Assembly: GCA_034359265.1 (NCBI GenBank)
Contig: CP136890.1
Coordinates: forward strand, 78,455,501-78,519,500
Source: Canna indica
Lineage: Eukaryota > Streptophyta > Magnoliopsida > Zingiberales > Cannaceae
Direction of reading: 5' to 3'
Length of the DNA: 64,000 nt
Part shown: in pieces, positions 1 to 10,299 of the stretch
Numbering within the stretch: position 1 is the stretch's first letter
How the letters are laid out: each line of letters starts with the position of its first letter
Program-made: the position numbers and the translations under genes
Notes under the pieces: model-generated
The model's database searches: none
Seen by the model: only the letters and a program-made list of their open reading frames with translations
What the model was told of the DNA's origin: nothing

Positions 1-781
1 AATATAAAATGCAGTTATTTTGGCACGCGTGTATTTTTTCGTACCCAAGCCCCAATTTTCTCATTAGCTTTTTAGTCTTATAAAAAGTAGGCTCAAACTT
101 GTTATCAGTAGGCAGCATTCCATTAATCAATCCAGCAATCCGATCATACGCAACTCCGCTGATATTACAATCGGCCTTGATGTTTAAGAGCTGTGTCATT
201 GCTGAAAACCTAGTGTATTTAGGACAATTCTCATACAAAGGTTCATCGGCAGCTTTCAACATCTCATAAAATTCTGCAGCTTCTTTATTCGGTAATTCAA
301 TCTCTACCACAGCCCCTACTTCTGTGATATCAACCGCTGTAGTATCTGGTGGGACTGATGTCTGAAGAACTGGCCGATCAACATTATCATTCAGGCGGAA
401 TTGACCCCCAAGACTATCAAGTATCATAGTTCTATAGGGATTACATTGACCGGATGAAGAAGCACCAACAGAGGAAGATTCACCATATGTCTGAACGACA
501 GGATTGCTCGACGTCCCGACTTCGCGTGACTCCCCGTGACAAGTCCATAGAAAATATCTTGGTGCAAATCCTTTGCTATATAGATGCAGAGTGACAGTCT
601 CCCGATCCAAAAATCGTCCATTCGAACAAATGCGGCACGGACATCGGATTTGATCACCCATGCTAACGAAATTCCGATTCGAATAGGCGAAATTTAGGAA
701 GTATGTTACGCCTAATCGAAACTCATTCGTTAAAGCTCCACGATCAAGACGTCGGTACATCCAACTTCGATCAGCCGATAT
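1..781 (-). CDS. TNP2-like CACTA transposase, N-terminal exon (partial)
   Basis: The frame is open for 260 codons from 781 to the window edge. It opens with the plant transposase-associated domain: DRSWMYRRLD, then a cysteine cluster IRCPCRICSNG and an HLY...GF...YF...W..HGES pattern. It continues through PYRTMILDSLGG to a stretch ending YEKIHACQNNC, typical of the N-terminal third of TNP2 transposases that act on CACTA ends in the nucleus. CACTA-2 has ATG at the equivalent start (14587); here that codon is ATA, with an in-frame stop a few codons upstream. Translation would therefore have to begin at an internal ATG such as 661 or the Met of SWMY. Apart from that the exon is undamaged, unlike the CACTA-2 copy, so this element is probably younger. 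Confidence 0.88.
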   Translation of the reverse strand, partial: MSADRSWMYRRLDRGALTNEFRLGVTYFLNFAYSNRNFVSMGDQIRCPCRICSNGRFLDRETVTLHLYSKGFAPRYFLWTCHGESREVGTSSNPVVQTYGESSSVGASSSGQCNPYRTMILDSLGGQFRLNDNVDRPVLQTSVPPDTTAVDITEVGAVVEIELPNKEAAEFYEMLKAADEPLYENCPKYTRFSAMTQLLNIKADCNISGVAYDRIAGLINGMLPTDNKFEPTFYKTKKLMRKLGLGYEKIHACQNNCILY

Positions 782-862
782 GATTCTATCAATCAATGAC
801 AATTTCTTTGGTTAATGTCTTTAGGTGAGATTGTCCTATTCCATTCGGGATTTATGTTATTC

Positions 863-1038
863 GTACTGCACTTACGTTTTTATTTTAACTGTTAACTAAT
901 TATTCTAAATTTCGACAGCATCTCCCTACAGTTCTCCGAATACGCATATCATCTGGGCGCGTATCGGAGAACAAGAGAGATGTTGCCGAATTTTAGAATA
1001 ATTAGTTAACAGTTAAAATAAAAACGTAAGTGCAGTAC
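863..1038. repeat. Long near-perfect hairpin upstream of TNP2
   Basis: Two arms of about 80 bp (863-945 and 959-1038) are inverted copies of each other, with only a few mismatches and small gaps around a short loop. The outer ends are GTACTGCACTTACG and CGTAAGTGCAGTAC. It lies between the tandem array and the TNP2 exon, in the presumed 5' leader or promoter. An equivalent hairpin sits at the same place in CACTA-2 (14335-14504). Confidence 0.85.
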
Positions 1039-1254
1039 AAATAACTATATTCCCAAATTGTCCAATCAGGGACAATTCAAGAATTGTACGTCGTATAAAA
1101 GATCATCTACTTCTTTTACACGAACATATAATCCCCGAACGGATCTAAGGTTTTGCTAAATCATATCTGATTCGTCGATGCGTACGTGAAACATATCAAC
1201 TCGTCGGATGGATGATTATTTTCTAAATGTTTCGAGACAGTTCGAGTCCATATT

Positions 1255-1515
1255 GGACAATTTCGGCGCGCGTCCGAAGTGGACGATTCCGGCGCGAGTC
1301 CGAATTGGACGATTCCGACGCGAGTCCGAATTGGACGATTCCGGCGCGCGTCCGAAGTGGACGATTCCGGCGCGAGTCCGAATTGGACGATTCTGGCGTG
1401 CGTCCGAAGTGGACGATTCCGGCTCGAGTCCGAATTGGACGATTCCGGCGCGAGTCCGAATTGGACGATTCCGGCGCGCGTCCGAAGTGGACGATTCCGG
1501 CGCGCGTTCGAAATT
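1255..1515. repeat. 26-bp tandem repeat array in CACTA-1
   Basis: About ten head-to-tail copies of a 26-bp unit (GATTCCGGCGCGAGTCCGAA followed by TTGGAC), alternating between GAGTCCGAATTGGAC and GCGTCCGAAGTGGAC forms. Because 26 is not a multiple of three, all three plus-strand frames happen to be open here; these are not genes. Degenerate copies of the same array occur at 13950-14150 and 21686-21775 in the same relative position of CACTA-2 and CACTA-3. Confidence 0.92.
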
Positions 1516-1588
1516 AATCTAAACCCTAATAATTAATCTAACAAATTAAACAATTAATTAACATTTATAAAATAATTAATTAAATGTT

Positions 1589-1935
1589 TCAAAACAATAA
1601 TATATATATATATTCCGGCGCCGGAGTCCACCCTCCGGCGCCGGCGTACAGTGGCCGGACACACTGTCCGACCACTGTAGAAGGTCCGGCGGCGGCCATA
1701 GGCCGACCGCCGCCGGGCGAAACCCTAGAAATAGGGTTTCGGTCAGATTTTAACATCTCCGACCGAAACGGTATAGGCCGGCCGATCAACATACCGGCAA
1801 CAGCGGTAGCGACGCGGCGGCGAGAGGCGTCGGCGAGAGGCGTCGGCGTCGGCAGCAGCGGCGAGAGGTGTCGGCAGGAGCGGCGGCGGCAGCAGCGGGA
1901 GGAAGAAGGGTCGGGCGCGAGAGCGTGCCCTATAT
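1589..1935 (-). other. GC-rich leader region of CACTA-1
   Basis: A GC-rich stretch with CGGCGGCGGCAG and GGCGTCGGCG runs lies between the terminal repeats and the tandem array. On the minus strand it is pyrimidine-rich (CCCTTCTTCCTCCCGCTGC). CACTA-2 (13370-13640), CACTA-3 (19440-19560) and CACTA-6 (63240-63560) have similar pyrimidine- or GC-rich stretches just inside one end. It is probably the promoter or 5' untranslated leader of the transposase transcript. No conserved protein is visible in any frame. Confidence 0.5.
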
Positions 1936-2235
1936 AAACTTATCAGCAACGGCTCACTCGCCCGTTAGAAAGCCGTTGCTGATAAGGTATCATCAGCAAC
2001 GGCTCACTTATCCGTTAGCAAGCCGTTGCCGAAGATTAAATAATCAGCAACGGCTCGCCTTTCCGTCAGAAAGTCGTTGCTGATAATTAAAATAATCCGC
2101 AACGGCTCGGTTATCCGTTAGAACGCCGTTGCAGATACACATATCTGCAACGGCTCGGGCGGCCGTAAGAACGCCGTTGCAAATAGCAACGGCTTGAGCG
2201 GCCGTTGCTGATAGCCGTTGCTGAAGACCAAGTTT
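1936..2235. repeat. Subterminal inverted repeats of CACTA-1
   Basis: Repeated modules pair CAACGGCTCGC-type with AGCCGTTGC-type motifs (for example ATCAGCAACGGCTCAC followed by AAGCCGTTGCTGAT), so each module of about 45-50 bp can fold back. At least five modules follow in a row. Arrays like this near CACTA ends are the usual binding sites of the element's own DNA-binding protein; here that role is inferred. Confidence 0.85.
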
Positions 2236-2244
2236 CTAGTAGTG

Positions 2245-2755
2245 AGAGGTTGTTGGCAGCCCAGAGTTGCCAAAAGATATATGCTGATGGAAAGGCCGAG
2301 GAGGTAGAGTTTGCTAAGGGAGACATGGTGTTCCTCAAGGTATCCCATATGAAAGAGGTGGTGAGGTTTGACATGAGAAGGAAGCTAAGCCCTAGGTTCA
2401 TTGGGTCTTTTCCTATTCTCAGGCGTAGAGGAGCTGTGGCATATGAGTTGGTCTTACCTCCCAGTATGGACCGAGTGCACCCAGTGTTTCATGTATCCAT
2501 GCTGAAGAAGTATGTTCGGGATGAGTTCCATGTGATTGAGCCTACCGTGGTGGAGGTGGATTTAGCAGTCTCTTATGAGGAATGAACAGTTGAGGTGCTA
2601 GACCGTTAGATCAGAAAATTAAGGTCCAACGATATTCCCTTGGTAAAGGTCAGGTCGGAGCACCATTCCAGACAAGAGGCCACCTTGGAGGTGGAGCAGG
2701 ATATGAGGGAGCGATATCCTTCACTATTTGAGAATTTGGTAAGTCCATAATCCTT
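2245..2755 (+). pseudogene. Tekay-type Ty3/gypsy polyprotein, integrase C-terminus and chromodomain-like end
   Basis: The open stretch to 2585 reads as the end of a chromovirus integrase: a GDMVFLKVS motif, then [11 protein letters not shown], then the [15 protein letters not shown] block. After a stop at 2583 the same frame continues with IRKLRSNDIPLVKVR and a final DMRERYPSLFE, the chromodomain-like tail of Tekay elements. The left part of the gene was cut off by insertion of CACTA-1. One internal stop in the tail also marks it as dead. It is followed by its own LTR at 2796. Confidence 0.9.
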
Positions 2756-2795
2756 GCTAAAATTCAAGGACAAATTTTCCTTAAGGATGGAGGAT

Positions 2796-4480
2796 TGTAA
2801 TATCCTAGATATTATTTTTGATTCGTGTTATTTGTTTTGTGTTGCCAGCCTAGCGGGCTAGTTCGAGCTCGAGCCGAGTCGACTCGTGGTCCGTTGTGAG
2901 TTTGAAAGCTCGGGTAAGTTGAATCGTGGATTTTATATTTTACGTGCTTGATTTATTAAATTGTATTGCATGGGTGTGCATGTGATTTGATGCTTATATG
3001 GATTTTATATAAATATGTTGTGGTGGTAATTTAGGATTTAATTACTGTGATTTTTGGATTAATTATCTTGACATGCTGAAAACTCAAACTTGTTGGAATT
3101 TCATGCTGAAATTGTTAATTCAAGGCTGATTTTGTAATCTCTGTTGAGATACGTATAGTTTACTCAACATAGTCATGTAACCTATCATTTTAACTAGAAA
3201 ACATAGTTTAGAACTATAAGACACAATTTGGGAATCAGATTCGGCTTGGGTGCACCTGCTTTAGGCTCAACAGTACACTGAAAATAAAACCCCTAAAACA
3301 AAACTCTAAGTTCGGCAATAGAAATTTTAATTGTAGAATTAAAATTCAAGGGGCAGCATAATCTATTAAGAACCAACAAAATAATTTATCTGCATGAAAT
3401 AAAATCTCATGGGTTGATGATATTACGGGTCTAGGGCGTTGGGATCGGGCATAGAATGTTACGGCGTTTTCCATTTAAGACACCGTATGATATATACACT
3501 TGACTTAGATCTTGTTAGCGCCATATTTTTACGAATGGTGGAGAGGCTCGGATAGGAGCTAGATTGTGGGTTTGGCCCGGAAGGTTGGATGGTTAATTCC
3601 CAACTTGTGCTTAAGGAATAAGTTCGGATGAGCGAATCCCAATTATTCCTGCGATTATTTATGGAACAAGTTCGGAAGGGTGAATCCCGATTGTTCTTGT
3701 GTTTCTTGTGGAATAAGTTCGGATTGGCGAATCCTGATTATTCTTGCGCTATCTTTAAGTGTATGATTATAGGATAAGCTCAGATGGATCAATCTCGATT
3801 ATCCTCATAACCCTTGAGTGTGATTTATTGTCTTAGGGCATGGATAGGCTAAGGCCAATTGTTCTTCACTGCTAAATGAATAGGTTTACCTTCAGGCATG
3901 TGATGGCTAGATGGTTTGATAGCTAGCCACGCCACTTATTGCAATATCCCTATATGAGACATGTGCATTTATTCATGTCTCTATGGTTGTTGTTTTTATA
4001 GTGGGGGTTGGTAGAACTGCTCACTGAGTTCTTTGAACTCACCCGTTGTTTATTTCTATTTTTTTACAGAGCCTGACCAGTGAGGCGGGCTGGAGCACTT
4101 AGCGCAGCTGGAGGAAAGAGGAGCCACATTGATCTCAGAGCAGTCCTAGTTAGGGGTCGTAGTCGAGTCATTGGTAGATTTGTCATGCACTTGTGCTTTA
4201 GTAATTTGGAATTGTAGTACCTTGGCGACATTCATGTCTTCCATTCAGCTTTCACTTGTTTAAGCAAACTGTTAAACTTTGATTTACGTATTTATGTACT
4301 TTAAATGTTTTACTAAAAACTTTACTTCTTAAATAGAATCTATTTGGTTTCTCGTTCATAATAAAATATATTATTCTTTCCGCTATGATTTGTTATAAGT
4401 TGGCATATTCATGGGATAGCCTGCGGAGTATAGGCACGTATACCCCGGCCGATCACGTGATCCTAAATTGGGGTGTGATA
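2796..4480 (+). repeat. 3' LTR of the Tekay-type gypsy element
   Basis: It follows a purine-rich tract (AAGGATGGAGGA) and begins TGTAATATCCTAG. It ends GGGGTGTGATA, where the usual terminal CA has become TA. Within it, at about 3600-3815, lie five or so imperfect copies of a roughly 40-55-bp unit around AATAAGTTCGGAT..GCGAATCC. A second LTR of the same family lies on the minus strand at 39273-42962, with the same start, the same internal repeats and an intact TGTGACA end. Confidence 0.88.
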
Positions 4481-4559
4481 GTTATTTTGTTGCTATATGT
4501 AGAAATCATAAATGAGAAATATTTTCTACTATTGCAAAAATAAATAATAATAGTCCAAT

Positions 4560-4923
4560 TTTAAAGAATTGAGGTTCTTGCTATTAAATTAACTTTTGAT
4601 CATGCTATTAAGGATAATAATAACCATGTAATTATTCAATCTGACTCAAAATTGGCTGTTGATATGTGAAATCGCATTTCTGGCGTTGATTGGAATGTAG
4701 AGAATATTATTGCTGACATCAATTTGATTGCATGAAAATGTGAGGATATTAAAATTAAGTTTGTTGGACGTGAAGCAAATAGTGTTGTTGATTGGCTAGC
4801 TGTGGAAGCTAGGAGATTGGAAAGGAATATAAATTGGGAGCATGATTGGCCTCCTCATCTTCTCAAGATTATTTAAAAGACTCTTTGTAATTTTATTATT
4901 TTTTGTTTTTCATATAAAAAAAA
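4560..4923 (+). pseudogene. LINE 3' fragment with RNase H-like domain
   Basis: One frame reads an RNase H-type (RVT_3-like) domain: VIIQSDSKLAVDM, then a WNVENIIADINLI segment and the FVGREANSVVDWLA block. Two in-frame stops interrupt it. It ends with a T- and A-rich tail (TTTTTGTTTTTCATATAAAAAAAA), as expected for the 3' end of a non-LTR retrotransposon. The 5' part is missing, the usual 5' truncation. A host RNase H-like gene fragment is a less likely alternative. Confidence 0.7.
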
Positions 4924-5192
4924 TGAACCAGACACCTTCAAGATAGACCTCGACCCATTCGAGCATATCTCCGCGAGATTCAAGGAGGCACTATCGTCCA
5001 AAACATCCCTAATCGTGCACTATATACAGATACGTCACACATTAGGTATACTCTCGACTCCAATTCCACACCCACCACCTGGAATTCCTTCTTACTTGAG
5101 CGTTGGTGTGTCTTTGCAGGTCCCCCCGTCGGAGTCGCACTGGACCAGAAGACGCGGAGGACCACATCATCCCGACTTTAGGCAAGAACATA

Positions 5193-5210
5193 TGGCGCCC
5201 ACCATGAGGC
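5193..5210 (+). promoter_or_regulatory. Primer binding site of the Tat-type gypsy
   Basis: TGGCGCCCACCATGAGG lies two bases after a plausible LTR end (AAGAACA). TGGCGCCCACCGTGGGG-like sites are typical of Tat-lineage elements. It starts minus-strand DNA synthesis in an active element; this copy is dead. Confidence 0.7.
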
Positions 5211-5229
5211 CGAGTAAATTTTACATGCC

Positions 5230-6720
5230 CCACCATGGTATGTACCCGGAGTCAGGCGAACGCTGCTGTACATAGGCAACAACCTAGCAGCAGTGTTCCC
5301 CCGGTGCCAAGAAACACTAACATGGCGAGGAGCGACGCTGCGATACCCGCCATCCTTACACCAGAAGAGTAACAACGTTTACTCAACGACCTCCAAGTGC
5401 AAAATTAGAAGTTAGCAGCTCAGGTTGAGGTGCAGACGCGGTTCCGGGAACAACACATGGACAAACGCGAGCACCACCGCTCAAAACATGATCAAGACAG
5501 TCACCTCGAAAGAATCGGGTGGCCAACCTCTGCTTTTCAAGACGAGGTCTCCCACACACACTATCAGAGAGAGGAGGAGGAAACCAGGGCCATAGAGGCC
5601 GTTCCTCCCCCCCCCCCCCCCCCACCATCGACTCAGGACCCTTGGCCGAGCACATCATGACAGTCCATCTCCCTGACAACTTCAAGCTGTCAACCACGCT
5701 CCAGCCCTCTGATGGCACGGGTGAAACGACTATCCACCTGACAATGTTTAGGTCAATGATTCTTCTCAATGGTGCAACTGACTCTGTCCTTTGCCGAGCT
5801 TTCCCTACCTTTCTGGAGAGGACGCGTTACTATGGTTCTCCACCCTCACACCAGGGTCGGTATATACTTTCTAGGAGCTCTCCCGAGCCTTCACCAATCA
5901 GTTCTCCTCGTCACGGATCTACTCCAAGATCGAGGACTCTCTTCATTACATCAAGCAGTGACAACATGAACCGTTGAGAGATTACTTGAAAAGATTCCAT
6001 GTCGTGGCCATGGAGGTTCCCAACCTCGACCCCCGCACGTCGAGTTGTATTCCGTTAAGCACGGTCTGAAGCCGAGACAGTTTGCTGACTAGATTGCTCT
6101 GGCCAAATCGAGGAGTATGGCCGAGTTTTGAGAAGGGGTCGTGTGCTAAATAAAGATGGAAGAACTCGGAGAAGCTAGAAGGGCCAACAGGTAGGCTGCC
6201 AAAGACAGCACCGAGGATAAAAGTCCAAAAAGCTCAACAAGAATGGCAAAAATCGAGATCGTCGTGAGCAGGATAGCAGCGGAAGGGGAAGGTCGCCCAC
6301 CCGACCTAGCCACAGATTCTGCGAGTACACTCCACTAAATGTAAAAAGGGAAACTACCCTTTTGGAAATCTACAACCTACATATACTCTAGCCTCCTAAC
6401 AATGCGGGAAAATCGAAACCCCCACTTAATGCTGACAAAAGTAAGAAGTACGAGTTCCACCGCACATATGGGCACACCACCAAATCGTGTGTGATGCTCA
6501 AAGATTAGATCGAGCGCCTTATAAGAGAAGGATACCTCGACCGTTGTATTAGACATAGATGAAGCCTCGACAGAGATCGACAGGACTACGACTCACATCG
6601 TCAAAGTTCGAGCAGAATGCCACCACCAAGGAGTGTAAGAGATGACCATGACAACTGCAACCAAACACCAAGATCCGCGAGGTCATCGACCACATAGTTG
6701 GATGATTTGCCGGAGGTGAG
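5230..6720 (+). pseudogene. Tat-type gag, broken
   Basis: Fragments in shifting frames match a gypsy gag. An acidic-basic N-terminal part surrounds 5430-5560. The capsid core begins at about 5640 with LAEHIMTVHLPDNFKL, then MILLNGATDSVLCRAFP, and a further piece after 5960 resembles LRDYLKRFH. A poly-C run at about 5607-5623 sits where the frame changes. Several stops follow to 6720. Gag forms the retrotransposon particle in the cytoplasm; no functional product is expected. Confidence 0.75.
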
Positions 6721-6756
6721 ACGAACTCGACCAAAAAGAAGTCACTCTAAGCCATC

Positions 6757-7290
6757 ATGACGGTTGATGACACGACCCACCCACAAAGGCCTCACATTCG
6801 AACCTCGGTAATATCGTTCTATGAATCTGATTTCCAAGGGATTGATAAAAACTTACATCACCCCATCATCATTTCTATAATTGTTGAAGACTTCCTTATC
6901 AGGAAAGTCCTGGTGGACCAAGGAAGCTCAGTCGACATCCTGCTCTACTCAATGCTCAGAAAGATGCAGTTGGCTGAAGCTTCACTCTACCCCTATCACA
7001 GAGACCTCGTCGGCTTCTCAGGAGAACGAGTCAGCATACGAGGCTACGTCTGGCTGACGATGACGTTCAGCTCCCCTCTGAGGACCAAATCAACGAATGT
7101 GCAGTACCTAGTCATCGATTGCCCCACCGGAAGAAGTGCCAGACACCTCATCCCAACCATACACTCAGTCTTTTACACTGAACAACAACCCAGAATATCT
7201 GAATTGGATCCCAGAGGGGATGTCCGAGAGCGGACCAAACCCGACGACGACATGGAACCTGTACAAATCGAAGCCTCCCTTATCATGTGA
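6757..7290 (+). pseudogene. Tat-type aspartic protease region
   Basis: This open stretch of 177 codons holds a retropepsin-like active site, VLVDQGSSVDILLYSML, preceded by the FYESDFQG and HHPIIISIIVEDFLIRKV segment seen in plant Tat elements. The usual residue between D and G in the active-site triad is variable in this lineage, so the Q (DQGSS) is not clear damage. It continues into RT in another frame at 7297, so the polyprotein is broken here. Confidence 0.8.
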
Positions 7291-7296
7291 CCTTAA

Positions 7297-7739
7297 TTGG
7301 AGCCCGCCAAGCTCAAAGCTCAACTCGGCACTCTACTCAGAGAAAATGTTAACCTATTCGCATGGACATCAACTGACATGCCAAGGATAGACCCCCCCCC
7401 CCCCTCCGAGTCACCATTGACCCTTGGGTCAAGCCCGTGGCACAAAACAAGAGAAAGGTTAGGGTCGAGTGCCAGCAAGCATCCGTCGAAGAGACTGGAA
7501 AGTTGCTTATTGCAAATTTCATCAAAGAAATCAGAGTTACCAGATGGTTTGCAAACGTCGTGATGGTTAAGAAGCATTCAGGGAAATGACGAATGTGCAG
7601 TGTGAAGCATTCAGGGAAATGAAGGATGTGCATTGACTTCACTGACCTGAACAAGACCTGCCCAAAAGATTCCTACCTGCTCCCGAGCATAGACAAACTT
7701 GTCGATGGCTCCTCGGGGTACCAGTACCTGATCTTCAAG
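7297..7739 (+). pseudogene. Tat-type reverse transcriptase, N-terminal part
   Basis: Pieces in different frames read LLRENVNLFAWTSTDMP (the lead-in to RT) and, from 7626, MCIDFTDLNKTCPKDSYLLP, the first RT block. A run of 13 C near 7391 breaks the frame. The RT then stops at 7739, where a copia LTR begins; the catalytic YVDD-type block is absent from the window. RT sequence resumes at 9351. Confidence 0.85.
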
Positions 7740-9350
7740 TGTTGGCCTAAGGTTTTTTACCTTGGTCTTAATCTTGGTTTTGATGATAACAAATATGGAA
7801 CTAATGTTTCATTAAGAAATATTTTCAGATTCCATATCGATTAAAGCACTCGATGTCCTTGATCGGAAATATCGGAAGAAAACGGAAAATTGGAAGGACA
7901 TGGGTCGACGCGTTCAGGTTCGTCGAGGAAATTTCTAGAAGTTCGACGTGTGCACCAAAGATGTCTTGGACGAGTCTAAAGAACACATGAAAAGCCCTCC
8001 AAGTTGATGCACGTTGAAGGCCGGAACCCGAAAATGAAGCGCGCAAGAAGAAGGCTAAAAAAATCAAGTTCGGCCTAGGTTCGGTCGATCGGTCGATCGA
8101 CCGAATGTAGTCAAAAAATGGCAGTAGCCACTTCGATCGATCGATTGGTCGACCGAACAATGCCAAAAATTGGCAGTGGCTACTTCGGTCGATCGGTCGG
8201 TCGACCGAACGAGGCCAAAAACTGGCAGTGTCTACTTCGATCGATCGATCGGTCGACCAGACAACATAGGAGCTAAATCGCGACACAGTCGGTCGACCGG
8301 AGCAGAGTGGCAAAAGTGCACAATGCCAGCGGTCACTGGGCGATCGATCGGTCGATCGATCGATCGACCGACAAGCGACCGGTCGACATCCAACGGGCGA
8401 AAAAATGCCCGTTGAGAAGCCGTTCCGTGGAGGGGTTATAAATACCCCTCACCAATCTTCATTAAAGTTGCTTAACAACTTTTCTAAGCTTCCATTGAGC
8501 CATTCTTGATCACTCTCAAAGTATTTCTTGAGTCATCCCTTTGATAACCCTAGTTTTCATGATACAGCCTTGATTTTGCCTTCAAGCTTTGAATAATTAA
8601 TCATTGAGGCATCAAGAGGAACTAGGACTCATGTTTGGAGCTAATTAAGTATTTGTTGTATTATTTATTTGCTCCATTATTTGTGTATTTTTGTGATTTA
8701 TTTCATTGTATTTGAGCTTGTGAAGACCTAGGTTGTTAGGTCTTGAAATTGGGTGGTAACCTTGGTGTTTAAGGTTTAAATCCACCGATGTAAATATAGT
8801 TTGCTAGGATTAGTGCTTGTTGTCCTTAGGATTGAGGTGGGAGAGTGCTCTCGGTAGGAAGGCGAAGACTTCCGGGTGTGAAAGTGCCTTCGGTGTGAGA
8901 GCGAAGACTCTCTGGTGAAAACGTCCTCATTGTAACGGAAACAAGATAATCTAGTAAAGCTAGTTTGGAAATCCTAAGCGGGATGCTTAGGTTGTGGAGT
9001 AGGCATTGGAGCCGAACCACTATAAATAATTGTATTTGCATTGATTCTACTTGTGTTTATTTCATTATCGTATTTACTTTGCTTACTCTTGCTACTCAAC
9101 TTGAAATTTGCCTAAGTAACCAAAAAAACGATTAAAACCGGATTTAGGCAAAAAGATTAGTAAACATACTATTCATCCCCCCTCTAGTGTGGTCATTTCA
9201 CCCAACAATTGGTATCAGAGCGGGTCGTAGTTTGAGATTTCACCATCTCTCCTACACTATTGTTTCGATCCGAAAATGACACTATAGTCGGTTGTTTCTA
9301 CACCTCCTAGGTTCAATGAGTCTAACTTTGGTCTTTGGAGGAGTAGAATG
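7740..9350 (+). mobile_element. Truncated Ty1/copia element: 5' LTR, PBS and start of gag
   Basis: The LTR runs from TGTTGGCCTAAGG (7740) to CACCCAACA (9207), about 1,468 bp. A primer binding site TGGTATCAGAGCGGG starts at 9210. A gag start follows at 9276, with PPRFNESNFGLW just downstream, interrupted by one stop, and copia sequence ends at about 9350, where the gypsy RT resumes. There is no second LTR. The insertion, or a later deletion, removed the middle of the gypsy RT. The LTR holds a striking 52-bp tandem repeat (8081-8300). Confidence 0.85.
8081..8300. repeat. 52-bp tandem repeat with GGTCGATCGACC core
   Basis: Units begin at 8081, 8133, 8185, 8237 and 8289 (the last partial), exactly 52 bp apart. 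Each starts with a TCGGTCGATCGGTCGACCGA-like palindromic run followed by a GCCAAAAATTGGCAGTGGCT-like spacer. Another GATCGATCGGTCGATCGATC run follows at 8341-8370. The array lies inside the copia LTR, upstream of its presumed transcript start. Confidence 0.92.
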
Positions 9351-10250
9351 TACCAACCTCGGGCAAGGAGAGTCGCTCTTCCTCTACCTTACAGTCACAT
9401 AGAACGCCCTCAGTTCGTTAGTAGTCCAAGAGCAGGGGAAAGATCAGAAACCGGTCTACTTTGTCAGCAAAGTCCTCCAAGGACCAGAAACAAGATACCA
9501 AATGCTAGAAAAGCTCGTCTTCGTCCTGGTCATCTTGGCCGGAACATTAAGGTTGTACTGCCAGAGCCACCACATCGTGGTATACACATAAAAAATCGAT
9601 TAGGCAGGTCCTGGCCAAGCCTAAGCTCGCTGGACGGATGATATCATGGTCGGTGGAGCTCTGTAAGTTCATCATAGAATACTAGCTGAGAGGTCCCATC
9701 AAATCTCAAGCGTTGGCGGATTCCATCGCCGAGTTCACATACTAGGAGGGAAACCCCAACCTAGTCGAAACATGGACGTAGTTTATGGACGACGCCTCAA
9801 ATGAGAAAAGAAGTTGAGTTGTCATCAACCCGGAGAATGACCAAGGGAATCACCCTAGAGAAGTCCTTGCAATTCCAGTTCAAAGCTAACAACAAATAGG
9901 CAGAATACGAAATCCTGGTCGTCGAACTGAAACTCGCTCGTGACGTGAAAGCCCAAAAAGTGGTCGTGAAAAGCGACTCGCAACTTGTCGTAGGACAAGT
10001 CAATGGTAACTGCCAAGCAGGAGACCCTTCCCTAGGAAGGTACATGTCCCTAGTACATTCTTTAATGGCCAATTTTGATGATTGTGTAATCCAGCACATA
10101 CCTTGGAAGGAAAACACCCGAGCTGACCTATTATCCAAGCTCGCCAGCACCAAAAAGCCCCAAAACAGCAGGTCGGTCATCCAACAAGTCCTACCTCAAA
10201 CAAGGAGAGGTACTAGAACACATTTCAAATAGGCTACCGACTGGAGCACT
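9351..10250 (+). pseudogene. Tat-type RT end and RNase H
   Basis: Reading across frames gives the RT-RNase H connection (GKDQKPVYFVSKVLQG, then ETRYQMLEKLVF). The RNase H domain follows from about 9780, with a clear SDSQLVVGQVNG block at 9969 and ENTRADLLSKLAST at about 10110. Several stops and frame changes interrupt it. RNase H removes the RNA template during reverse transcription in active elements. Confidence 0.82.
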
Positions 10251-10299
10251 TGATACATATCCTCCCTCAAACGACGATAGGTACTATAACACATTTCAA

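Larger units (their letters stand above)
1..2244 (-). mobile_element. CACTA-1: 5' part of a CACTA (En/Spm) DNA transposon
   Basis: The element reads on the minus strand from its terminus at 2244 and runs off the left edge. The minus-strand terminus begins CACTACTAGAAACTTGG, the same start as CACTA-2 in this window. Going inward there are subterminal inverted repeats (1936-2235), a GC-rich leader (1620-1935), a 26-bp tandem array (1255-1515), a long hairpin (863-1038) and the first exon of a TNP2-like transposase (781-1). The target was a Tekay gypsy integrase gene, which continues at 2245. The other terminus and the rest of the transposase lie outside the window, so completeness cannot be judged. 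Confidence 0.9.

Noticed and set aside
1255..1515. Possible CRISPR-like array
   Set aside because: Direct tandem repeats with no unique spacers, in a plant CACTA transposon.
1208..1536. Three overlapping plus-strand open frames encoding repeated WTIPARVRIGRFRR-like peptides
   Set aside because: They arise from the 26-bp tandem array, which leaves all three frames open. No start context, conservation or known family.
5607..5623. Poly-C runs here and at about 7391 as functional features
   Set aside because: Homopolymer runs in degraded gypsy genes, best explained as decay, slippage or sequencing error.
9797..10180. Minus-strand open frame of 127 codons
   Set aside because: Shadow of the gypsy RNase H reading on the plus strand.
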